Below, in pieces: positions 8,415 through 16,870 of a stretch of DNA of 64,000 bases. The DNA is from a virus. Positions within the stretch are counted from its first letter, which is position 1. Every line of letters starts with the position of its first letter. The position numbers were made by a program, and so were the translations under genes. The stretch covers positions 26,575 to 90,574 of IMG/VR virus record IMGVR_UViG_3300025889_000089; one strand, written 5' to 3'. Below the pieces are notes generated by a model that did not search any database, was not told the origin of the DNA, and saw only the letters and a list, made by a program, of their open reading frames with translations.

Positions 8415-8520
8415 ATTATTTACATAGACTTTGGTGCCGTTTGATATTATTTGCACCTATTTCTCTTTCGCATATATCACAAGTAACTTTCTTATATGTG
8501 ATACCTTTGTTCCAAGGAGT

Positions 8521-9270
8521 ATGAAGATTTTGTATGACGTTTGTTGTGTCTGGGTAGGAGACAAGTATTCAAGAGAGTATGTTATCAATCTTTACAACGG
8601 CGTGAAGAAACATACAACCCTACCCTTTCGATTCAATGTTATCACAGACAAACCAGAGATAGCAAACGCAATCCCTTGTAGAACTATACCTATTCCTAAA
8701 TGGCAAATCGATGGGGTAAATCTGCTGGATCATCGTAAGGCGTGGTGGTATAAAATGGCGATGTTCCGGCCAAACAACGGCTTCGACAAGTATGTTATGT
8801 ATTTTGATTTGGATATGATAATCATAAAGAACATAGATCATTTCTATACATATCACCCAAAGCAGTTCTGTATTTTACAAGACTTTAACCGTCAATATAT
8901 TCATGACTATCACGTTAGTAATAGTTCCATAATGCGATGGCAAACAAAGCGTTATTCACAATCTATCTGGGAAGCATTCACCAAAGACATTCCGTATAAT
9001 GTAAATACCTTCCGTGGCGACCAAGACTTCATGACTTTTTATTTTAACACTCACAAGAAAAATAAAACTTGGTGGCCTCGTGAATGGGCAATGTCTTGGA
9101 AATGGGAACTTGAGAAAGGTGGCAAACGAAATAATGGCAATGATAGAAACTCTTATCACGAACCAGATAGGGACTTTGTTTTGCCAGATGATTGTGCTAT
9201 CGTGGTATGCCACGGTGACCCAAAACCACACGAAATACATAAGAAGATTATGGCTCATTGGAATAAATAA
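8521..9270 (+). CDS. GT8-like glycosyltransferase, second copy
   Basis: 249 aa from ATG 8521, which has a good CAAGGAGT site 3 nt upstream; longer in-frame starts lack one. YVMYFDLDMIIIKNIDHF contains the D-x-D of GT-A enzymes. A late VVCHGDPKPHE segment resembles the H-x-x-G/D metal site near the end of GT8-like proteins. It shares fold type and size with the minus-strand gene at 4928-5677 but only motif-level similarity. Confidence 0.65.
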   Translation: MKILYDVCCVWVGDKYSREYVINLYNGVKKHTTLPFRFNVITDKPEIANAIPCRTIPIPKWQIDGVNLLDHRKAWWYKMAMFRPNNGFDKYVMYFDLDMIIIKNIDHFYTYHPKQFCILQDFNRQYIHDYHVSNSSIMRWQTKRYSQSIWEAFTKDIPYNVNTFRGDQDFMTFYFNTHKKNKTWWPREWAMSWKWELEKGGKRNNGNDRNSYHEPDRDFVLPDDCAIVVCHGDPKPHEIHKKIMAHWNK

Positions 9271-9292
9271 TACTGTCAGAAAGGAATAAAAA

Positions 9293-9694
9293 ATGGCGAA
9301 ATATACAATTGAATTAGACTTTTACCAAGATCAATACGGTGAGGAAAATGCCCTTGCTTCCGTGAAATTTGATGGCGAAATGCAGACAGAAAGCTTTGAG
9401 GTATCATCAGCAGACATAAACACACCGAATACATTTGAGTTCGTAACTGACAAGCCAGATGGTGTTTACACTTTGGAAGTTAGGTTTTTGAATGACTCTT
9501 ATGCCGACGAAGCAGGTGATAGGAACCTGAACTGGTGCAATACACGTATCAATGGAGTTGAAATTCCGTGGGATTCTATGGATAGCGGTTCATTAACTTT
9601 TCCAAAAAGTGAAGATAGTGTATACATTGATACTTGGGAAGACTTTCAGATTCCATACGAAACATTTGCAAGAACTGATATAAGTCTACCATAG
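9293..9694 (+). CDS. CBM60-like calcium-dependent carbohydrate-binding module
   Basis: 133 aa. The core YTLEVRFLNDSYADEAGDRNLNWCNTRINGVEI matches the F-x-N-D...G-D-R-N-L...I-x-x-N-G pattern of calcium-dependent xylan-binding modules found at the ends of secreted glycanases and adhesins. Here the module stands alone with no catalytic domain and no signal peptide. It could be a virion decoration that binds host or particle polysaccharide. It follows the GT gene by 22 nt with an AAAGGAATAAAA site. Confidence 0.6.
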   Translation: MAKYTIELDFYQDQYGEENALASVKFDGEMQTESFEVSSADINTPNTFEFVTDKPDGVYTLEVRFLNDSYADEAGDRNLNWCNTRINGVEIPWDSMDSGSLTFPKSEDSVYIDTWEDFQIPYETFARTDISLP

Positions 9695-10675
9695 TTCCAA
9701 TAACTGTCTCCGTAGATTATCTATAAGAACATCCCCGAACTCATTAAAAAAGAAATCACGATTGTGATCAATCGTTTCACTACAAAAGTCTCTCAACTCA
9801 TACATAGATTTGGGAGACATTTTTATTCCCATGAAGTTCCAGTTCTCTTCCAGTGCCTTTATCAATCTATTGTCGTACTCTAAGTTATCATATTCTTCGT
9901 TGAACATAAGCGAGAACGTCTTGAAACCATAATCCCGAACATCCTGTAATGCCCCTTGATGACCCACTATAATAAACGGATGACCCGCAACTATTGCGTT
10001 GAATGTTTTTTCTGTTATTATTCCATACTTTTCGTAATACTGGCTTTCAGTGACGATGCTAAAGAAACTGGTATTGAAGTTTTTCTTTAGGGTAAGAAAG
10101 TTCATTAGATTATCATAATGCTGGTCATATTCTCTGTATGTAAACCCTCTATACTTTAGCTCAACACCCGATTGTTGGTAACTAAGATTACCGTGGCAGT
10201 TTTTCAATGCTTCGTATGTAGCACGTCTATGGTGCTTGTCAATACGGTTCATACAGAGAAAGTTGTCTTCGTAATCTTTGTGATTGAACTCTTCTCGTAA
10301 TACATTTTCGGCTTGTTTATAGCTCTGCCATGTTTCATACTGATGGGGGCTGAACTCAACTACTTTGAAACTGCTTGTCTTGTTCCAATCATTACTCAAC
10401 TGTCTGGGCCAAACCACCACGATAATCTGGTCCAAGTCTACACGGTCTTTGTAATAGTCATTGATACGCAGTAGTTCAGTTGGAAATATATCGTCGGGAG
10501 CCATCGTCAGTATATCTTGTAGAATGAGAACCAAGCGAAAATCTTTTTGGTGAAATCGGCAGTCATCCCAATCTGGAAACTCTATTTCCCACCCGTCTTT
10601 AGTGATTGGATATTTGAGGGCAGCATCCACGATATGACTATTGGGGAAAACTGCTCTAATCGTTTCCATAAACAT
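9686..10675 (-). CDS. Glycosyltransferase-like protein (GT10-like C-terminus)
   Basis: 329 aa from ATG 10675, 4 nt after a TATTTAT-complement late box; the open frame runs on to 11596 but that part lies under three clear plus-strand genes. The end block ITEKTFNAIVAGHPFIIVG..GAL..VRDYGFKTF resembles the S-E-K-x-x-x-A-L-x-x-G-x-x-P-I-x-x-G block of GT10 fucosyltransferases. The minus-strand gene at 31256-32227 has the same block and the same flanking features. The donor is unknown. Confidence 0.5.
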   Translation of the reverse strand: MFMETIRAVFPNSHIVDAALKYPITKDGWEIEFPDWDDCRFHQKDFRLVLILQDILTMAPDDIFPTELLRINDYYKDRVDLDQIIVVVWPRQLSNDWNKTSSFKVVEFSPHQYETWQSYKQAENVLREEFNHKDYEDNFLCMNRIDKHHRRATYEALKNCHGNLSYQQSGVELKYRGFTYREYDQHYDNLMNFLTLKKNFNTSFFSIVTESQYYEKYGIITEKTFNAIVAGHPFIIVGHQGALQDVRDYGFKTFSLMFNEEYDNLEYDNRLIKALEENWNFMGIKMSPKSMYELRDFCSETIDHNRDFFFNEFGDVLIDNLRRQLLELW

Positions 10676-10679
10676 AAAA

Positions 10680-10686
10680 TATTTAT
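10680..10686 (-). promoter_or_regulatory. Late promoter, leaderless gene
   Basis: ATAAATA on the minus strand, 4 nt before the ATG at 10675. It stands back to back with the early promoter at 10701. Confidence 0.55.
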
Positions 10687-10700
10687 TGTGAAAAAAGTGC

Positions 10701-10728
10701 TTGACATAATATGAAAGTATGCTATACT
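10701..10728 (+). promoter_or_regulatory. Early promoter of the TTGACA-N16-TATACT family
   Basis: TTGACA (10701-10706), 16-nt spacer ending TGC, TATACT (10723-10728) followed by GTTTATACAAG. It shares the TGCTATACTGT extended -10 with at least four other promoters in this window. Confidence 0.8.
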
Positions 10729-10762
10729 GTTTATACAAGTTGAGAGAAACAGGAGTTCCAAA

Positions 10763-11161
10763 ATGGCTTATATTGATAACACCGATGTCAAAGCAATCCG
10801 CACTGAACTGAAAAAAGCTTTCCCGAAGATGAAGTTCTCTGTTCGTAAAGAGCATCACTCGTCTGTTCATATCTCCATTGTAAAGGGTCCGGCTGCTCTT
10901 GAGAGCATCTTCGAAGGTGACGAGTACGCCGCCAAGAACCGTTATTCGCAACTGAACCACTTCCACCCGCACTTCTATGGTGAGCATGAAGCACTGGTTC
11001 GCAAGATCAGCGAGATTGCTCACACTGCCCCCGCTGGCGCTGGTGGTGCCAATAACAAAGGCTACTACGATAACAGCGATGCGATGACCGACTACTTTGA
11101 CACCGCATACTATGTCAATCTGGCAATCGGTAAGTGGGACAAGCCCTACGAGGCAGTCTAA
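10763..11161 (+). CDS. LPD29-like domain protein
   Basis: 132 aa with an ACAGGAGT site. The start (IRTELKKAFPKMKFSVRKEHHSSVHISIVKGP) matches the A-F-P-x-x-K-F-S-V-(R/T)...S-(V/I)-x-(V/I) core of the large polyvalent protein-associated domain LPD29 seen in phages and plasmids, role unknown. Codons here favour C at the third base far more than in the structural genes, as in the other strongly promoted early genes. First gene of an early block with separate promoters for each gene. Confidence 0.6.
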   Translation: MAYIDNTDVKAIRTELKKAFPKMKFSVRKEHHSSVHISIVKGPAALESIFEGDEYAAKNRYSQLNHFHPHFYGEHEALVRKISEIAHTAPAGAGGANNKGYYDNSDAMTDYFDTAYYVNLAIGKWDKPYEAV

Positions 11162-11169
11162 AAAACCGC

Positions 11170-11197
11170 TTGACAATATCGTAATCCATGCTATACT
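11170..11197 (+). promoter_or_regulatory. Early promoter of the TTGACA-N16-TATACT family
   Basis: TTGACA (11170-11175), 16 nt, TATACT (11192-11197), followed by a transcribed leader with GAGAGAGAAAGG before ATG 11231. Confidence 0.8.
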
Positions 11198-11230
11198 GTA
11201 TGTAGAGATTGAGAGAGAAAGGTTTTCCAA

Positions 11231-11533
11231 ATGAAAGTTTTCAAGTGTAAAGACGGCAACAATCGGGTTTTCTCCAAGCGTGAGAAAGCGTTTTCGTCCT
11301 ACGACCTCGCTGTGTATCTCATTTCGGACGCTCATTATGAAATGAACGACGAAGATTGTATGGCTAAAATCAAGAGCAAAGCCAAGTCCAAGACCTCGAT
11401 TCTGGATACCGCTTGGGATGTTATCTTCTCGTATGGCACCGAAGTTCCGCACTACCATGTTGACGATTGCGGCTTCGATAACCTTCTCCCCGAAGTTGAA
11501 GAACTGGTCAAAAAAGTTTTCAAAGACCTGTAA
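11231..11533 (+). CDS. Early hypothetical protein
   Basis: 100 aa, lysine- and aspartate-rich, with no recognised motif. It sits between two strong early promoters in the 10.7-12.7 kb early block and shares their GC-richer codon use. A host-takeover role is possible by position only. Confidence 0.65.
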   Translation: MKVFKCKDGNNRVFSKREKAFSSYDLAVYLISDAHYEMNDEDCMAKIKSKAKSKTSILDTAWDVIFSYGTEVPHYHVDDCGFDNLLPEVEELVKKVFKDL

Positions 11534-11540
11534 AAAACGC

Positions 11541-11568
11541 TTGACATACCACTCAAATGTGGTATACT
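11541..11568 (+). promoter_or_regulatory. Early promoter with palindromic spacer (operator candidate)
   Basis: TTGACA (11541-11546), 16 nt, TATACT (11563-11568). The spacer and flanks form the inverted repeat ATACCAC-6 nt-GTGGTAT (11546-11565), well placed for a repressor. Confidence 0.75.
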
Positions 11569-11612
11569 GTAAGAGTAAGTTGGTTGAAACAGTCAAATAG
11601 ATGGAGCGATAA

Positions 11613-12656
11613 ATGACTGCTTATGTAAATATCAAATCTGGTAAAGTTCGCGGCAAGACTATCAAGAACACGATTTTCCCTGTTGTGAAAAACTTCTCAA
11701 CTGGTAAGAACGGCACCTTCATCACTGTTGATGGTTCCAAGGTTCTTGGCGGCAACGTAAAGAATGTCCGTGTTGCGGTTGACCCCGAAATGGTTTCGTG
11801 GGTTGAAGAAGCTGACTACACCAAACAGTGCATCGCCTACGGTGCCATTGAGGCAAACAACGAAGTCAAAGTTGAAATGTCCGAAGAAGAGCGGATGACC
11901 GAAATCGAAGAACGCTTCGACATTCTCCACGATATGACCAAGGCGATGATGCGCCAGAAAATCCGTGGTATGATTGTCTCTGGTCCTCCGGGCGTCGGCA
12001 AGTCTTTTGGTGTCGAGCGTGAACTCGACAAAATGAACACCTTTACCGACTTGGGTGCTAACGGTGGTGTCCGTAAGACCGAAGTGGTCAAGGGTGCTAT
12101 GTCTGCCTTGGGTCTGTACTGCAAGTTGCACGAGTTTCGCAACGCTGGTGATGTGCTGGTGTTCGATGACTGCGATAGCGTCCTGATGGATGACCTGTCA
12201 CTGAACCTTCTCAAAGCCGCTCTGGACAGTGGTCGTACCCGTAAAATCTACTGGAACGCCGACAGCGCCAAGCTTCGTGCCGAAGGCATTGAGAACAGCT
12301 TTGAGTTCAAAGGCTCCGTCATCTTCATCACCAACATCAACTTTGAGCATGTCCGCTCCAAGAAGCTGCAAGACCACCTGCAAGCCCTTATGTCCCGTTG
12401 CCACTATCTGGACCTGACACTGCACACGATGAAAGACAAGATGCTGCGTGTCAAGCAGATCGCTCGTAAGGGTGCCCTCTTCACTTCTTACAAGTTTAAG
12501 AAGGAAGAAGAAGCTGAAATCCTCGACTTTATGTTTAAGAATGTCGATATTTTGCGAGAAGTTAGCCTCCGGATGGCTCTGAAAATCGCTGACTGTAAAG
12601 TGGTCAACGGTGACCGTTGGAAAGTCTTCGCTAAAGCCACTTGTATGAAAAACTAA
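11613..12656 (+). CDS. AAA-family ATPase, early
   Basis: 347 aa with a GGAGCG site. Walker A is SGPPGVGKS near residue 130, Walker B is VLVFDDCD near 190, and a sensor-1-like VIFITNIN lies near 235. The first 100 residues hold no motif known to me. Similar short AAA proteins are common early genes of T4-like phages of marine bacteria, with unknown targets. It has its own promoter with an operator-like palindrome and ends in a strong terminator, so it is a self-standing early unit. Confidence 0.75.
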   Translation: MTAYVNIKSGKVRGKTIKNTIFPVVKNFSTGKNGTFITVDGSKVLGGNVKNVRVAVDPEMVSWVEEADYTKQCIAYGAIEANNEVKVEMSEEERMTEIEERFDILHDMTKAMMRQKIRGMIVSGPPGVGKSFGVERELDKMNTFTDLGANGGVRKTEVVKGAMSALGLYCKLHEFRNAGDVLVFDDCDSVLMDDLSLNLLKAALDSGRTRKIYWNADSAKLRAEGIENSFEFKGSVIFITNINFEHVRSKKLQDHLQALMSRCHYLDLTLHTMKDKMLRVKQIARKGALFTSYKFKKEEEAEILDFMFKNVDILREVSLRMALKIADCKVVNGDRWKVFAKATCMKN

Positions 12657-12693
12657 GCAAGCGTAACGCTCCATCAACTTACAAACGCTTGCG

Positions 12694-12725
12694 GAGAGGG
12701 GGAGAAATCCCCCTCTCTCTCTTTT
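12694..12725 (+). terminator. Intrinsic terminator
   Basis: A 10-bp stem (12694-12703 with 12708-12717), a GAAA loop and a following T-rich tail. It closes the early ATPase unit. Confidence 0.9.
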
Positions 12726-12732
12726 AATTATG

Positions 12733-12738
12733 TAAATA
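12733..12738 (+). promoter_or_regulatory. Late promoter, leaderless gene
   Basis: GTAAATA-type box with TAAATA at 12733-12738, then 4 nt and the GTG start at 12743. Confidence 0.5.
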
Positions 12739-12742
12739 CACT

Positions 12743-13783
12743 GTGTATACCGTACCAGATATCCAAGTCGTAAATCTAGAGATTTCCACACGATGCCAAG
12801 CCGCCTGTCCTTTCTGTCCAAGAAACTATAACGGCTATGGTATCCGTGACGGTTTTCCGTTGATGGATATGTCACTAGACGAATACAAACATATCCTACG
12901 CCAGTTCCTTCCAAACGATGACTTGCTACTTGATTTCTGTGGAACCTACGGTGATCCTTGTATATCATCAAACTTTATGGATATCATAGAGTATACACGC
13001 TCTGTCTGTGATAATCCCATAACTATTCATACCAATGGATCAATGCATAAACCAGAATGGTGGAAAAACTTAGCCAAGTATGATATTGAGATTGAGTTCG
13101 GGCTGGACGGGCTTGGCGACACACATAAGATATACCGTCAAAACACTAGTTGGACAAAGATATTAGAGAATGCTGGTGCGTTTATAGATGCTGGTGGATA
13201 TGCAGTATGGCAGTTTATTGAGTTTGCTCATAATAAACACCAGAAGGAAGCATGTAGAGAACTGGCAAAAGAACTTGGGTTCAAAGAGTTCAAGGTATTC
13301 TATGATAATCGCAATGATGGACAAGCATATACGCCAAAAGGTGAACCATACTGGATAGGTGATAATCCACCAGAAACTATGCCGCCGATTGAGCAGCACG
13401 TGGATTTAGAAAGTTTCTTACAGAAAGAATATGAGAATAATAGGCAAGTTATATTGGATGAACCAGATATGCCAGAAGAAATCGTATGCAAATCCATCAG
13501 GGATAAAGTTATGTATGTTGCGGTAAATGGTGATGCTTGGCCCTGTTGTTGGCTTGGCGGGTCTTTCCCTATGACCTACGATACATCATACGGATATCAA
13601 CTAAAAGCATTGAACCTTGACATAAACATTCTACAACGCCCATTACAAGATGTTATGGATGAATGGTCCAAGATATCTAACACATGGACAGACAAACCAT
13701 TAGGTACTTGCATAGAACAATGCGGTAAATGTGATGGTGTCGGTGGAATGGAGACATTTGGCAAAAATGAAAATCTTGACTAA
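12743..13783 (+). CDS. Radical SAM protein with SPASM-like C-terminus
   Basis: 346 aa from GTG 12743. CQAACPFC near residue 18 is the C-x3-C-x2-C site for the radical SAM [4Fe-4S] cluster. FCGTYGDP fills the glycine-rich SAM-binding place and IHTNG follows. Cysteines at the end (AWPCCWLGG, CIEQCGKC) suggest extra clusters as in SPASM proteins that modify peptides or sugars. It precedes an SGNH hydrolase with overlap, so the two may act on the same substrate. No precursor peptide is evident nearby. Confidence 0.8.
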   Translation: MYTVPDIQVVNLEISTRCQAACPFCPRNYNGYGIRDGFPLMDMSLDEYKHILRQFLPNDDLLLDFCGTYGDPCISSNFMDIIEYTRSVCDNPITIHTNGSMHKPEWWKNLAKYDIEIEFGLDGLGDTHKIYRQNTSWTKILENAGAFIDAGGYAVWQFIEFAHNKHQKEACRELAKELGFKEFKVFYDNRNDGQAYTPKGEPYWIGDNPPETMPPIEQHVDLESFLQKEYENNRQVILDEPDMPEEIVCKSIRDKVMYVAVNGDAWPCCWLGGSFPMTYDTSYGYQLKALNLDINILQRPLQDVMDEWSKISNTWTDKPLGTCIEQCGKCDGVGGMETFGKNENLD

Positions 13784-14411
13784 CGGTTGTTCCTTCACAC
13801 AAGGCATATACGATAACCATGATGAAAAAGATACTTGGCCTTATCTGCTTGGACACGATGTAGTAAATCTTGCCGAAGGTGGTGGTTCTAATCACCGCAT
13901 CTTTCGCACAACTATGGAATACCTTTTAGACAACACTGTTGATCTGGTTATTATAGGATGGACGGGACCAGAACGAATAGAGTTGCCATATTACAAGAAT
14001 GATTGGCTACGAGTATCGCATAGTTTCGTTCTACCAGAAAACGACGATTACCAGAATGATAAGTTTGACCAGAATGAATACTGGTATAGACACTGCCATA
14101 ACGATATAAAGAGCATAGAACAAACAGTATTCTATATCCGTGTGCTACAACAGTTACCAGTTAGAATGATTATGTTTAATGCCCTCCAATGTGATTTCCT
14201 ATGGCAGATAGAACAAGAACACAGTATGGCTAAACAGTTCGGGATGGATCATCTAAAAGAACAAGTGGATAAAATAGATAAGACAGATTGGATACTATGG
14301 GGATCAAGTATGGAGCAACACTTACGAGGTTATCCCAAGGCAGACGATTATGGACACCCTGACAAAACAGGACAACAACAGTGGGCAAGTATTATATTGC
14401 AAAATCTGTAG
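13767..14411 (+). CDS. SGNH/GDSL hydrolase-like protein
   Basis: 214 aa from ATG 13767 (MKILTNGCSFTQG), overlapping the radical SAM gene by 17 nt. The block I serine lies in NGCSFTQG. LAEGGGSNHRIF supplies the glycine and asparagine blocks, and DDYGHPDKTGQQQWA supplies the terminal D-x-x-H block. Members cleave esters such as sugar O-acetyl groups. A second SGNH-type gene lies at 20503-21135. Confidence 0.65.
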   Translation: MKILTNGCSFTQGIYDNHDEKDTWPYLLGHDVVNLAEGGGSNHRIFRTTMEYLLDNTVDLVIIGWTGPERIELPYYKNDWLRVSHSFVLPENDDYQNDKFDQNEYWYRHCHNDIKSIEQTVFYIRVLQQLPVRMIMFNALQCDFLWQIEQEHSMAKQFGMDHLKEQVDKIDKTDWILWGSSMEQHLRGYPKADDYGHPDKTGQQQWASIILQNL

Positions 14412-14425
14412 GCTTTTAGTATAAT
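14397..14425 (+). promoter_or_regulatory. Sigma70-type promoter driving leaderless uvsW
   Basis: TTGCAA (14397-14402), 17 nt, TATAAT (14420-14425), then 6 nt and the ATG at 14432. Confidence 0.65.
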
Positions 14426-14431
14426 AATAGA

Positions 14432-15892
14432 ATGCCGAAAGCAACGATCAAAGTGTTTGATGAATGTAACTGTAAGATTGAAGGGTTAGATTCATCAACT
14501 AGAAAAATGTTAGTGAATAGATTCAAGTATGAAGTGCCTGGTGCTAGATTCATGCCAGCGGTTCGTCTTGGTAGATGGGATGGTAAGGTATCATTCTTTC
14601 AGATGGGCGGCAAGACCTATATCAACCTTCTCCCTGATATTATCCCAATCTTGGAGAAGGAAGGATATACACTTGACTTAGAAGATAACCGTACATATTC
14701 ACACGATATCAAACTTATTCCAGTGGATGAATATTCCTATGAGGATTTCATTTGGCCCGAAGGACACCCGGTAGCTGGACAACCCGTAAAACTCCGTGAC
14801 TATCAAGTAGAGGTTATCAACGGTTTCCTACAGGACCAGCAGAGCATCCAAGAGGTTGCTACTGGTGCTGGTAAGACAATCATTACAGCCGTTCTATCCC
14901 ATCGTTGTGAAGAATACGGTAGAACCCTCGTCGTTGTCCCTAATAAATCTCTTGTAACACAAACAGAAGAAGATTATATCAATATGGGGTTGGATGTCGG
15001 TGTGTTCTATGGTGACCGCAAGGAATACGATAAGACACATACTATCTGTACGTGGCAGTCTCTTGGTAGTATGATGAAGAAGACCCGTGCCAAAGAGCTA
15101 GGGTTTACCATTGACGAGTTTGCATCAGATGTTGTTGCAGTGATCGTTGACGAAGCACATGGTGCCAAGGCAGACCTACTAAAAGAACTATTGACGGGAC
15201 CATTAGCTCACGTTCCCGTGAGGTGGGGGTTGACGGGCACTATCCCCAAAGAGGAAATGGACAGGCAGAGCCTACTTATTGGTATTGGCCCGGTTACGAA
15301 TGATGTTTCATCCAAGGTTTTACAGGACAAAGGTGTTCTGGCTAACTGTCATGTAAACATCGTGCAGATGATTGATATCAAAGAATACCAGAACTACCAG
15401 AGCGAACTGAAATATCTTCTTGCTGACGAAGACCGTCAAGACTATATGGCGAGGCTAATCAACCAGATTTCGGACAGTGGCAATACATTAGTTTTGATTG
15501 ATCGTGTCAAAGCTGGTAAGGAACTGACTGCCAAGATTGGACCTGATGCGGTATTCGTTAGCGGTAATATGAAGAACGATAAGAGAAAGGAACATTACGA
15601 TGAAATTAAAACAGAGGATGGAAAGGTTATTGTTGCCACCTATGGCGTTGCTGCTGTGGGTATCAATATCCCTCGTATCTTTAATTTGGTTCTTATTGAA
15701 CCTGGTAAATCCTTTGTCCGTGTGGTCCAGAGTATCGGGCGTGGTGTACGTAAGGCGGAAGATAAGGACTTCGTGCAAGTGTGGGACATCACCTCAACAG
15801 CGAAGTTTGCGAAGCGGCATCTTACCCAGCGCAAGAAGTTTTACAAAGAGAAAAGCTTTCCGTTTACAATAGAAAAGGTTGACTGGAAATGA
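14432..15892 (+). CDS. uvsW: UvsW-type DNA/RNA helicase
   Basis: 486 aa. T4 UvsW is a superfamily 2 helicase that unwinds R-loops and branched DNA and ends origin-dependent replication. Seen here: a Q-motif-like region (LRDYQVEVINGFL), Walker A EVATGAGKT near residue 143, DEAH box IVDEAHGAK near 235, LTGTIPK motif III, and QSIGRGVRKAEDK motif VI near 440. The length matches marine T4-like versions, which are shorter than T4's 587 aa. Predicted to be translated from a leaderless mRNA. Confidence 0.93.
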   Translation: MPKATIKVFDECNCKIEGLDSSTRKMLVNRFKYEVPGARFMPAVRLGRWDGKVSFFQMGGKTYINLLPDIIPILEKEGYTLDLEDNRTYSHDIKLIPVDEYSYEDFIWPEGHPVAGQPVKLRDYQVEVINGFLQDQQSIQEVATGAGKTIITAVLSHRCEEYGRTLVVVPNKSLVTQTEEDYINMGLDVGVFYGDRKEYDKTHTICTWQSLGSMMKKTRAKELGFTIDEFASDVVAVIVDEAHGAKADLLKELLTGPLAHVPVRWGLTGTIPKEEMDRQSLLIGIGPVTNDVSSKVLQDKGVLANCHVNIVQMIDIKEYQNYQSELKYLLADEDRQDYMARLINQISDSGNTLVLIDRVKAGKELTAKIGPDAVFVSGNMKNDKRKEHYDEIKTEDGKVIVATYGVAAVGINIPRIFNLVLIEPGKSFVRVVQSIGRGVRKAEDKDFVQVWDITSTAKFAKRHLTQRKKFYKEKSFPFTIEKVDWK

Positions 15893-16089
15893 CGAAAAGA
15901 ATACAATACTTACCGCCAGGTTCTCCTAGTAACGAGTTAGTTGCACATTACAATGATGTCTGCGATGCTATCAACGAGCTATACGAAGACTATTATGCGG
16001 AGAAAAAAATGAGAGAAAAATACCCAGCCCTACAAAAAGCGTGGGAACATTATCAGTTCACAAAGAACCTAGTATCGGAACCAGACTAA
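15889..16089 (+). CDS. Small hypothetical protein
   Basis: 66 aa, overlapping the uvsW stop by 4 nt. Predicted helical, with many charged and aromatic residues. Part of a tightly packed run of genes from uvsW to 18622. No family recognised. Confidence 0.65.
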   Translation: MTKRIQYLPPGSPSNELVAHYNDVCDAINELYEDYYAEKKMREKYPALQKAWEHYQFTKNLVSEPD

Positions 16090-16589
16090 TGAGAATACTA
16101 ACAGCAGAAAACCAAACATTTGAGCTTGACGAACTACCAGAAGAAATAGATGACATGCGTTTTGCAGTCCTTGATAACAGTGACCCGACAGACCCTGATT
16201 ATTTCTTCATTCCACTAATCTTTCTGGAAAGCTTCAATGCCCCAGCATTGGTTATGAAAGTAGGCAATAGACATATTAGGATGCCTGTTGATTGGCAAAT
16301 CCTAATCGGCGAACCTGATTTTGGTGACCTTGAGGTTGTTCCGTTGACAAGTGTAAATGACCGTGGGTTCAAAGCATTCACGTTCAATCCCATTGGGAAC
16401 AAAACGCCTGAGTACCATCCAATAGAACTTGCTGACGTATATACAGAGGTTCGTTGGTTTTTCCCTAAACTGAAACCCGGTCAACTACTGGCTATCCCGC
16501 TAGAAGACGGCGATAGTCCAGATTGTGTTTTCTTTGTGAAGGATATTACGAGACAATGCGAAGTTGTTGATATCAGCAAAGTCTGGTAA
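16089..16589 (+). CDS. Conserved-looking hypothetical protein of the replication block
   Basis: 166 aa from ATG 16089, which touches the previous stop. Mainly beta-rich, with many aspartate and proline residues and no nucleotide-binding motif. Position between uvsW and other replication genes suggests a DNA-metabolism role, without direct evidence. Confidence 0.65.
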   Translation: MRILTAENQTFELDELPEEIDDMRFAVLDNSDPTDPDYFFIPLIFLESFNAPALVMKVGNRHIRMPVDWQILIGEPDFGDLEVVPLTSVNDRGFKAFTFNPIGNKTPEYHPIELADVYTEVRWFFPKLKPGQLLAIPLEDGDSPDCVFFVKDITRQCEVVDISKVW

Positions 16590-16870
16590 TGGATGTAATA
16601 GGTGACGTATTGGGAGCGCCAGTGGAACAGATAGTCAAAGAAGAACCGAGGCTGTACCGTGTTGATGCACGAACAAAAGTATCTAGTGAAGTCATTGAGT
16701 TTCTAAAAAATCAAACCAAAATGTACCCTGATAGAGTAGATATTCAGCAAGAGATATTACTTGAAATGGTCCCTTCATATGTGATACAATTTAAAACAGT
16801 CACCGATGCGTTTGCGTTTGACCTAACCTTTGGACACTGTATAAAACAGGTATATGATAACTATGGCTAA
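16589..16870 (+). CDS. Hypothetical protein
   Basis: 93 aa with TAATG coupling to the gene before it. No recognised motif. Coupled translation with both neighbours points to a shared complex or pathway. Confidence 0.6.
   Translation: MDVIGDVLGAPVEQIVKEEPRLYRVDARTKVSSEVIEFLKNQTKMYPDRVDIQQEILLEMVPSYVIQFKTVTDAFAFDLTFGHCIKQVYDNYG

Noticed and set aside
10676-11596. Extension of the minus-strand frame beyond 10675 to 11596
   Set aside because: It lies under two plus-strand genes with strong promoters and ribosome-binding sites, and the ATG at 10675 has a well-placed late box. The extra sequence has no protein-like pattern.
12198-12971. Long minus-strand open frame across the AAA gene end and terminator
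   Set aside because: It crosses a strong terminator and has shadow composition of the AAA and radical SAM genes.
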